5,531 nucleotides of DNA, from assembly GCA_030043155.1 (NCBI GenBank), contig JASHYE010000291.1, positions 1 through 5,531 of the forward strand, written 5' to 3'. Made by a program: the position numbers and the translations under genes. Of the stretch, positions 1 to 4,655 are shown piece after piece (position 1 is the stretch's first letter; every line of letters begins with the position of its first letter). The notes under the pieces are model-generated. The model was not told the DNA's origin. It saw only the letters and a program-made list of their open reading frames with translations, and did not search any database. Source of the DNA: Candidatus Acidiferrales bacterium. Its GTDB lineage: Bacteria; Acidobacteriota; Terriglobia; Acidoferrales; UBA7541.

Positions 1-1059
1 TCGGATCGTCGCAACAACTACACGCCCACAGCCGTAGCCGGATGGCCTCCAGCTTCCCCATCAGGCAACGAAACAGGTGAATACGGCTTCGAAGATTCCA
101 TCAATCCCTCGAGCCCGTGGGGCTGCCCCGACGGCGTTCTCGATCAGGGCGAGCAGTTCGATGTGAATGAGAATGCCAGCAACCAGGTTGTTGGCTCAAG
201 TACACCTGAAGACTACGGCGAGCAGAGCCCGGAATGGGCAAATTGGACTTCGGGGAACACTACGCCAAGTCCCATCAACGCTTACGTCCCGCAGTTGTTC
301 AGTGACCTCATAACTGCGACCACACCGGCAATCACCAAGAACCCAAACTGCACGAGCCCAACTATGCCTTGGCCGGACGCTTACATCGTCCATGCTCAGG
401 AAGCTCGTGAAAACCCGACGATCTATTTTCGTCATGCGCTGAAGATCGTCGATGGCACAACCATCAATCTGGGAACTTGCCCGGATGGCGTTGCTTGCGG
501 CCTCACCATCGTTTCCGAGAATCCAGTTTACGTTCAGGGTGATTTCAACACGGCCAATGGCGTGATCTCAGCAACTGGCACGCATATCGCCACTTCGATC
601 GTCGCCGATGCCGTGACCCTACTCTCAGATAATTGGAATGACGTAAACTCGTTTGCCTTCCCCTATAACTCCGGCGACCGCAACGCATCGACAACTTCTT
701 ACCGTTTTGCCGACGTTGCCGGTAAAGGCATTTCCTTTCCGCAACCCTCGAGCTGCGGTAGTGGATCCTGTTATCAGGACTTCGGCACCGATGGCGGTGT
801 TCACAACTTCCTGCGCTACCTCGAAAACTGGGGCGGCGATAACCTCTATTACATGGGTTCGGTCGTCAGCTTCTACTATAGTCACCAGGGGATTGGCGTT
901 TACAAAGACGGTCTCGACAATACTGTGTACCAACCTCCGTCCCGCGGCTACAGCTTCGATTCAGACTTCCTGACGCCGAGCCTGCTGCCGCCGCGCACGC
1001 CAATGTTCCGCGACGTCAACACCATCGGCTTCACGCAAACGGTTTTACCAACGCCCTAG
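1..1059 (+). CDS. C-terminal part of a PilX-like, type IV pilus-associated surface protein (5' end outside window)
   Basis: The frame is open from base 1 to the TAG at 1057-1059 and gives 352 residues. The first in-window start candidate (GTG 163) lies inside the open frame, so the gene begins upstream. No signal peptide or membrane segment is visible, as expected for a C-terminal fragment. The sequence is rich in Asn, Ser, Thr, Gly and aromatics, like an exported protein. Recognisable stretches are NPVYVQGDFN (174-183), VADAVTLLSDNWND (201-214), two Cys pairs (C-x6-C before residue 167 and C-x4-C near 250) and a terminal RTPMFRDVN (332-340). From memory, this set recurs near the C-terminus of long acidobacterial proteins annotated as PilX N-terminal domain pilus assembly proteins, with a beta-helix-like body. 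Role in pilus biogenesis or adhesion is inferred. It is followed 24 nt later by a strong terminator, so it is probably the last gene of its transcript. It could instead be an unrelated beta-helical surface protein. Confidence 0.7.
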   Translation, partial: SDRRNNYTPTAVAGWPPASPSGNETGEYGFEDSINPSSPWGCPDGVLDQGEQFDVNENASNQVVGSSTPEDYGEQSPEWANWTSGNTTPSPINAYVPQLFSDLITATTPAITKNPNCTSPTMPWPDAYIVHAQEARENPTIYFRHALKIVDGTTINLGTCPDGVACGLTIVSENPVYVQGDFNTANGVISATGTHIATSIVADAVTLLSDNWNDVNSFAFPYNSGDRNASTTSYRFADVAGKGISFPQPSSCGSGSCYQDFGTDGGVHNFLRYLENWGGDNLYYMGSVVSFYYSHQGIGVYKDGLDNTVYQPPSRGYSFDSDFLTPSLLPPRTPMFRDVNTIGFTQTVLPTP

Positions 1060-1083
1060 GCCCAGCCCGGCCAGTCCCGCAAC

Positions 1084-1118
1084 AAAAGCGTCCCGGTTCC
1101 CGCCGGGACGCTTTTTTT
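1084..1118 (+). terminator. Strong intrinsic terminator, probably shared by convergent genes
   Basis: A perfect 9-bp GC-rich stem pairs 1088-1096 (GCGTCCCGG) with 1103-1111 (CCGGGACGC) around a 6-nt loop. It extends to 13 bp if A1084-1087 pair with T1112-1115, and a run of seven T (1112-1118) follows. It lies 24 nt after the surface-protein stop codon. On the minus strand the same hairpin is followed by TTTTGTT and lies 36 nt beyond the glycosyltransferase stop, so it may also end that transcript, less efficiently. Confidence 0.9.
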
Positions 1119-1154
1119 GTGCCGCGCAAGGTGGCGCCACCTCACGATCCACTC

Positions 1155-1994
1155 TTATGCGCCGCCGTAACGCTTCACTGTGAATTCGTCTCCGCGAACT
1201 TCCGCCAGGCCTTTCCGCGCTCGAATCTCTCCCTGCGCCTGGGCCTTTTCGATTCGCGCGCTGTCGCTCCCATAAGTTCCCACGCGCACTTCGTGCATCA
1301 GGTGATATTCAATCAGCTTGTTTCGCAAACAGCGCACGCGTACGCCGTTTCGACGCAACCGCAAGTCAATATCCGTGTCTTCGCCGCCGCGCCCGAGGAA
1401 TTCCTCATTGAATCCATTCACCGCCGCAAAATCACTTTTCGTAATCGAGAAGTTGCAACCAAGAATGCCGTTGTTTCTCGATTCAAAGAACACCGGCAAC
1501 TCCGCGCCATGTTCGATCACTTTCGCTCTGCCCCTCATCCATTGCCAAAGCAAATTCCCCATGCCCAAATTGATTCCGCGCTCGTAAATCGCTTCCGCCG
1601 ACGGCAGGATTTCTTTCCGAATGTGCACGCGCCTTCCGGTCAGCGCCACGCCCTTCTCCAAGAAAAGTAAGTGATTCCGCACGAAATTCCGCTGCGGCAA
1701 GCAGTCAATGTCCACAAAAATCAGCAGTTCCGTTTGTGCAACCGATACCGCGCGATTCTGAATCCTCGTTTTACGGAACCCGGCGCGTTCGTGCCGCACA
1801 TGCACAATTTCCCGTGCGAATCTCGCCGCCCATTTCCGCAGAACCGGCTCGTAATTTTCGCTCGAGCCGTCGTCCGCCAGAATCAGCTCGAAGTCGGAGA
1901 CGCTCTGGCGCGCGAACGCCGCGAGGCTCCATTCGAGAATGTTTGTGTCGTTATATGTTGCGAGGATTACGGAAGCAGCTTCGAGCTGTTTCAC
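1155..1994 (-). CDS. Family 2 glycosyltransferase (GT-A fold) with galactosyltransferase-type C-terminal motif
   Basis: The predicted 279-residue soluble enzyme transfers a sugar from a nucleotide-sugar donor to an unknown acceptor, probably an envelope glycan or lipid. Visible GT2 landmarks are the N-terminal beta strand SVILATYN (8-15), the nucleotide-binding DDGSS (41-45), the metal-binding DxD as DID (95-97), and GCNFSITKSDF (179-189) followed by GEDTDIDLRLRRNG (204-217). The last stretch carries the ED pair that acts as catalytic base region in GT2 and GT7-C type enzymes. There are no transmembrane segments, so it is likely cytoplasmic or peripheral. The frame stays open 141 nt further upstream into the preceding gene, but the GTG at 1994 is preferred. 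It has GGAAG 7 nt upstream, sits 31 nt after the preceding stop, and puts the first beta strand at the expected position. It is downstream of the methyltransferase gene and probably co-transcribed. Donor and acceptor cannot be read from the sequence. Confidence 0.9.
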   Translation of the reverse strand: MKQLEAASVILATYNDTNILEWSLAAFARQSVSDFELILADDGSSENYEPVLRKWAARFAREIVHVRHERAGFRKTRIQNRAVSVAQTELLIFVDIDCLPQRNFVRNHLLFLEKGVALTGRRVHIRKEILPSAEAIYERGINLGMGNLLWQWMRGRAKVIEHGAELPVFFESRNNGILGCNFSITKSDFAAVNGFNEEFLGRGGEDTDIDLRLRRNGVRVRCLRNKLIEYHLMHEVRVGTYGSDSARIEKAQAQGEIRARKGLAEVRGDEFTVKRYGGA

Positions 1995-2001
1995 GCGCTT
2001 G

Positions 2002-2006
2002 CTTCC
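2002..2006 (-). promoter_or_regulatory. Ribosome binding site that fixes the glycosyltransferase start
   Basis: On the minus strand GGAAG lies 7 nt before GTG 1994. No other ATG, GTG or TTG lies in frame between this point and the far-upstream ATG at 2135, which is inside the methyltransferase gene, so this site decides the start. Confidence 0.6.
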
Positions 2007-2025
2007 GTGTTTGCATTTTCGCGCA

Positions 2026-2610
2026 TCACTTCGCGCGCACCAGTATCCGATTCGGGATGAATCGCGGCACGCGCCGGCAGTATTCGAGGTACGGATCGCC
2101 CAGCCGACCGCGCAACTCTCGCTCCTCGAACGCAATCACGACCATTACCAGCGCGAACCACACCCCGCAGACCGCCCACATCAGCGGAGTCCCCGCCAGT
2201 GCGCACGCGCCAACAACCGCCAGAATCATCCCGCCGTATCGCGGATTTCGCACTCGGGAATAGATTCCCGTGTCCACCACTTCCCCGCCGCCTAAAATTT
2301 CCGCCTTCCCAATAAAGCGCGATCCTCCCAAGTCTTTCTTGGCGCGCGCGAACAAATGAACTCCCGCCGCAATCAGCAGCAATCCAATACCGGTTCGCAA
2401 ATCGCCCGGATGTCCCTGCGCGAAAATAATTCGCCGGCACACAATCAAGAATGCTGTCACCGGCCCCCAGGAGCCCACGAGCGCCGTTGCATACGCCGCG
2501 CGCAACCGCCCGCGCCAGTGCCGAATCTGCGGATGCACAATCAACCAGAAAATTGGATTTGGCAGCTCAAAAAAGAAAACAATTGCCGCCAGCCATTGCA
2601 AAATATTCAT
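2026..2610 (-). CDS. Isoprenylcysteine carboxyl methyltransferase (ICMT)/PEMT-family integral membrane methyltransferase
   Basis: The 194-residue protein is predicted to be a multi-pass membrane enzyme that uses S-adenosylmethionine. Hydrophobic segments are seen at about 5-25, 42-63, 73-88 and 127-161, the last being a helical hairpin. The family signature is clear in the C-terminal half: GIYSRVRNPRYGGM (115-128) corresponds to the usual G-x-Y-x-x-V-R-[HN]-P-x-Y-x-G motif. EERELRGRLGDPYLEYCRRVPRFIP (about 162-186) corresponds to the EE-x2-L-x3-[FL]-G-x2-Y-x2-Y-x3-V-x-R-[FW]-[IL]-P motif, which binds SAM and substrate. ATG 2610 is chosen because the frame has no earlier ATG, GTG or TTG after an upstream TGA, and GGGA lies 6 nt before it. 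Bacterial members are mostly uncharacterised. Known relatives methylate prenylated cysteine (eukaryotes) or phospholipid headgroups, so the substrate here is unknown, and a lipid or small hydrophobic molecule is the likeliest. It is first in a probable operon with the glycosyltransferase 31 nt downstream. Confidence 0.88.
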   Translation of the reverse strand: MNILQWLAAIVFFFELPNPIFWLIVHPQIRHWRGRLRAAYATALVGSWGPVTAFLIVCRRIIFAQGHPGDLRTGIGLLLIAAGVHLFARAKKDLGGSRFIGKAEILGGGEVVDTGIYSRVRNPRYGGMILAVVGACALAGTPLMWAVCGVWFALVMVVIAFEERELRGRLGDPYLEYCRRVPRFIPNRILVRAK

Positions 2611-2663
2611 CAGAAATCCCGCACAGCCAATGCGAATGCTGACCCATCGCTCGCATTTCGCGA

Positions 2664-2692
2664 ATTCTAATCAACCGCTCCGCTTGCCGCAA
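2664..2692 (-). promoter_or_regulatory. Candidate sigma70-type promoter for the methyltransferase-glycosyltransferase unit
   Basis: On the minus strand TTGCGG (2692-2687) is followed by a 17-nt spacer and TAGAAT (2669-2664). The -10 matches the consensus at 5 of 6 positions; the -35 is weak. Transcription would begin near 2657, giving a leader of about 47 nt before ATG 2610. It was found by eye, so it may be chance. Confidence 0.35.
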
Positions 2693-2727
2693 CGCTGCTC
2701 GTCCGCTCCCGTGTTTCAAAACGCCCA

Positions 2728-2733
2728 TTGACG
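2728..2733 (+). promoter_or_regulatory. Isolated -35-like hexamer upstream of the cupin gene
   Basis: TTGACG matches the sigma70 -35 consensus at 5 of 6 positions and lies 53 nt before ATG 2787. At 17-nt spacing the -10 position reads GAGGAT, a poor match, so the promoter of the cupin-SDR pair is not settled. Another sigma factor or an activator-dependent promoter is possible. Confidence 0.2.
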
Positions 2734-2751
2734 CCGCGCGAGTTTCGTTGG

Positions 2752-2773
2752 AGGATTTCATCCTATTTTCATC
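2752..2773 (+). repeat. Small inverted repeat and 11-bp-phased direct repeat ahead of the cupin gene
   Basis: AGGAT (2752-2756) and ATCCT (2760-2764) form an inverted repeat with a 3-nt centre. TTTCATC occurs twice, at 2756-2762 and 2767-2773, starting 11 bp apart, about one helical turn. The cluster lies 14-35 nt before the cupin ATG, where an operator or leader hairpin could act. The elements are short and may be chance. Confidence 0.2.
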
Positions 2774-2776
2774 AAC

Positions 2777-2780
2777 GGAG
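2777..2780 (+). promoter_or_regulatory. Ribosome binding site fixing the cupin start
   Basis: GGAG lies 6 nt before ATG 2787. An in-frame TTG at 2748 would add 13 residues, but it has no such site before it and the added residues lie outside the domain, so ATG 2787 is preferred. Confidence 0.65.
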
Positions 2781-2786
2781 CCCAAC

Positions 2787-3143
2787 ATGCCCGACAAATT
2801 GTCCTGGACCAAAATCGAAACCGAGAAACTGAACGACAAGATTACGCGCCAAATGATTTTCGGCGAAAGCGCCATGCTCGCACGCATTCTTCTCTCACGC
2901 GGCGCGATTGTGCCCCGCCATTCTCACATGAACGAGCAGATCACCTGGATTCTCTCGGGAGCGCTCAAGCTAATTTTTGACGACGGCGAACAAATCCTGC
3001 GCGATGGCGAATTCCTCCTGATTCCCGCCAATGTGCCCCACGCCGCCGAAGCTCTCGAAGATACCGTCGATATTGACGTCTTTTCGCCGCCGCGCCAGGA
3101 CTGGATCAAAAAGACCGATACCTATTTGCGCCGCTCCATCTGA
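2787..3143 (+). CDS. Small single-domain cupin (KdgF-like) metal-binding protein
   Basis: The 118-residue protein is a single conserved cupin barrel. Motif 1 fits G-x5-H-x-H-x3-[E/Q]-x6-G: G39, H45, H47, Q51, G58. The canonical Glu ligand is Gln here, although E50 is adjacent. Motif 2 fits G-x5-P-x-[G/N]-x2-H: G74, P80, N82, H85. H45, H47, Q51 and H85 would bind the metal. There is no signal peptide, so it should be cytoplasmic. The H-x-H-x2-EQ pattern and small size resemble KdgF, which opens unsaturated uronate sugars to linear ketones in pectin and alginate breakdown, but many small cupins share it and function is not proven. The SDR gene starts 39 nt downstream on the same strand, so the two are probably co-transcribed and may act on one metabolite. 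Confidence 0.85.
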   Translation: MPDKLSWTKIETEKLNDKITRQMIFGESAMLARILLSRGAIVPRHSHMNEQITWILSGALKLIFDDGEQILRDGEFLLIPANVPHAAEALEDTVDIDVFSPPRQDWIKKTDTYLRRSI

Positions 3144-3182
3144 ATTGCGCGCCGCATAATCACGTAGACAGGAGAATCATTT

Positions 3183-3974
3183 ATGGACCTCGGCTTGAAA
3201 GGACGCGTCGCCATTGTTGCCGCCGCCAGCAAAGGTTTAGGCCGCGCTGTCGCGGAGGAACTCGCACGCGATGGCGCGGAGGTCGCGATTTGCGCCCGCT
3301 CCGCCGCCAATCTGAAAGCGGCCGTCGAAAGCATTCGCAAAACCACTGGCCGCGAAGTCTTCTCCCGCGAACTGGACGTGACGCGCCCGGAAGCGGTTCG
3401 TGATTTCGTGGCCGCCGTCGAAAAGCGCTACGGGCGCGTCGACATTTGCGTCACCAATGCCGGGGGCCCTCCTTCGAAAAAATTCCTCGATATTTCTCTC
3501 GAAGAATGGCGCAACGCTTTCGAGCTCACCCTGATGAGCGCCGTTTATTTTGCGCGCGAAGTTCTTCCGCTCATGCGCCAGCGCAAATGGGGACGCCTGA
3601 TCGCTGTCACCTCCGTTTCCGTGAAACAGCCCATCGACAATCTTTTGCTTTCCAATTCGCTTCGCGCTGGCGTCACTGGTCTGATGCGCACGCTCGCGAA
3701 TGAATTTGGCCCGGACAATATCACGGTAAACTGCGTCTGCCCCGGCTACACGCTCACCGAGCGCCTCGACGAGCTCGCCGAAATCCAGGCGAAGAATGCT
3801 GGTCTGAGCCGCGACAAAATCTTTGACCGTCTGAGCACCCAGGTACCTCTTGGCCGGATTGGTAAGCCTGAAGAATTCGCCGCCATGGTCGCTTTTCTTG
3901 CTTCGGAACGCGCGAGTTACATCAATGGCTGCTCCATTCCCGTCGACGGTGGCTATGTAAAAGGTCTGTTGTAG
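3183..3974 (+). CDS. Atypical short-chain dehydrogenase/reductase (SDR) lacking the Tyr-Lys catalytic pair
   Basis: The 263-residue protein has the normal length and Rossmann layout of a classical SDR. The expected landmarks are N-terminal AAASKGLG (13-20) in place of TGxxxGxG, DV (65-66) for adenine binding, NAGG (92-95), an active-site strand with VTSVS (142-146), the PG loop (187-188) and a C-terminal DGGY near the end. The catalytic tetrad is mostly altered. By alignment by eye to FabG-type enzymes, Asn becomes T116, Ser is kept as S144, Tyr becomes S157 (in LLLSNSLRAG, 154-163) and Lys becomes R161. I recall a described subgroup of beta-ketoacyl-ACP-reductase-like SDRs (cd05344 type) that lacks a perfect cofactor motif and tetrad, and this fits it. 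It may therefore be a reductase with an unusual mechanism, or a binding or regulatory protein. ATG 3183 has AGGAG (3170-3174) 8 nt upstream. It follows the cupin by 39 nt and ends convergent to the DHFR-like gene. Confidence 0.9.
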   Translation: MDLGLKGRVAIVAAASKGLGRAVAEELARDGAEVAICARSAANLKAAVESIRKTTGREVFSRELDVTRPEAVRDFVAAVEKRYGRVDICVTNAGGPPSKKFLDISLEEWRNAFELTLMSAVYFAREVLPLMRQRKWGRLIAVTSVSVKQPIDNLLLSNSLRAGVTGLMRTLANEFGPDNITVNCVCPGYTLTERLDELAEIQAKNAGLSRDKIFDRLSTQVPLGRIGKPEEFAAMVAFLASERASYINGCSIPVDGGYVKGLL

Positions 3975-3982
3975 CAATTCGA

Positions 3983-4015
3983 TTGCAGCATCAGTGCAAC
4001 GCGCGCAAAAAAAAA
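3983..4015 (-). terminator. Possible weak terminator region between convergent genes
   Basis: Read on the minus strand, a run of nine T (4015-4007) lies 18 nt beyond the DHFR-like stop codon, but the hairpin before it is at best four base pairs. A separate 5-bp inverted repeat, TTGCA (3983-3987) with TGCAA (3995-3999), lies just after the SDR stop without a T tract on the plus strand. Neither is a textbook intrinsic terminator. Confidence 0.25.
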
Positions 4016-4033
4016 GGTCCCAGCAACAAACCT

Positions 4034-4603
4034 CTATTTCTTGGCGCTCCGCGCAACTTTTCGCTTCTCGCGCCTTTCACGTACGTCCGTTCCGTATTCG
4101 CTTTGCACCAAGCCACCCTTGTAGCAGCGTGTCGCGGCATGACGAAGACGGATGTCGTGCGGCACAGAGCCAAACAACGGAATGCCTGCTCCGATCAGCA
4201 CAGGCACGCGTGTGATCACCAATCGGTCGATGCATCCTGCCGCGAGAAATCTCTGAATCGTGATACCGCCGTCGATATAAGCGTGTTTAAAGCCCCGCGC
4301 CTTGAGCCGTTTGGCGATTGCGGCTGGCTCGCCCGACATCTGCTCAATAACGCCGCCTTTCACTGCGGACAAGTCCAGCGGTCGGCCGCTCAGCACGACC
4401 ACTGGCTTTTTGCCATAAGGCCATTTTCCGAAAGTCAACACCACTTCGAACGTTCTCCGGCCGATGACGAGCACATCCACGCTGCTGAAAAATTCGTCGA
4501 AGCCGTGCGACTCCTGCCCTCCCGTATTCAGGAAATCGAGAGCGTGGTTCGGCCGGGCAAGAAATCCATCCACACTAACTCCGCAGAAGACCGAGAGTTT
4601 CAC
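4034..4603 (-). CDS. Dihydrofolate reductase-fold protein of the RibD C-terminal family
   Basis: The 189-residue protein covers one RibD_C-type domain, the usual length for stand-alone members. Matching landmarks are the N-terminal strand with GVSVDGFLARPN (8-19), FDEFFSSVDVLVIGRRTFE (35-53), the middle stretch KKPVVVLSGRP (65-75) and the nucleotide-binding YIDGG (109-113). These are followed by FLAAGCIDRLVITRVPVLIG (119-138) and GIPLF (140-144). The family uses NAD(P)H. RibD itself reduces a riboflavin precursor, but there is no deaminase half here and stand-alone members are mostly uncharacterised, so the substrate is unknown. GTG 4603 is favoured because GAGAGG lies 6 nt before it and no better in-frame start is seen nearby. 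The tail (about 170-189) is strongly basic. The gene starts 52 nt after the transketolase-like gene on the same strand and may be co-transcribed with it. Confidence 0.85.
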   Translation of the reverse strand: MKLSVFCGVSVDGFLARPNHALDFLNTGGQESHGFDEFFSSVDVLVIGRRTFEVVLTFGKWPYGKKPVVVLSGRPLDLSAVKGGVIEQMSGEPAAIAKRLKARGFKHAYIDGGITIQRFLAAGCIDRLVITRVPVLIGAGIPLFGSVPHDIRLRHAATRCYKGGLVQSEYGTDVRERREKRKVARSAKK

Positions 4604-4609
4604 GGCCCA

Positions 4610-4615
4610 CCTCTC
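4610..4615 (-). promoter_or_regulatory. Ribosome binding site supporting the GTG start of the DHFR-like gene
   Basis: GAGAGG on the minus strand (4615-4610) lies 6 nt before GTG 4603. The frame continues upstream without a stop for some distance, so this site decides the start. Confidence 0.65.
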
Positions 4616-4655
4616 TTCAAAAGGAAACTTCGCAACTAAAACCTGTTTCCCCGCG

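Noticed and set aside
1119..2295. Several plus-strand open frames of 89-183 codons opposite the glycosyltransferase and methyltransferase genes
   Set aside because: They are rich in Arg, Pro, Ser and His, overlap one another, lack domains, and lie opposite genes with clear family motifs.
2748..2786. TTG start extending the cupin by 13 residues
   Set aside because: ATG 2787 has a properly spaced GGAG and already gives a complete cupin; the extension has no conserved feature.
2567..2887. 106-codon minus-strand frame spanning the divergent intergenic region
   Set aside because: It overlaps the start of both flanking genes and shows no domain; the intergenic region is better explained as regulatory.
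3237..3977. 246-codon open frame antisense to the SDR gene
   Set aside because: It lies wholly opposite a well-supported SDR, has no recognisable domain, and is the usual mirror frame of GC-rich coding DNA.
3983..4639. 218-codon plus-strand frame opposite the DHFR-like gene
   Set aside because: It lies antisense to a gene with full RibD_C motifs, and its composition (His, Arg, Ser, Cys) is typical of a shadow frame.
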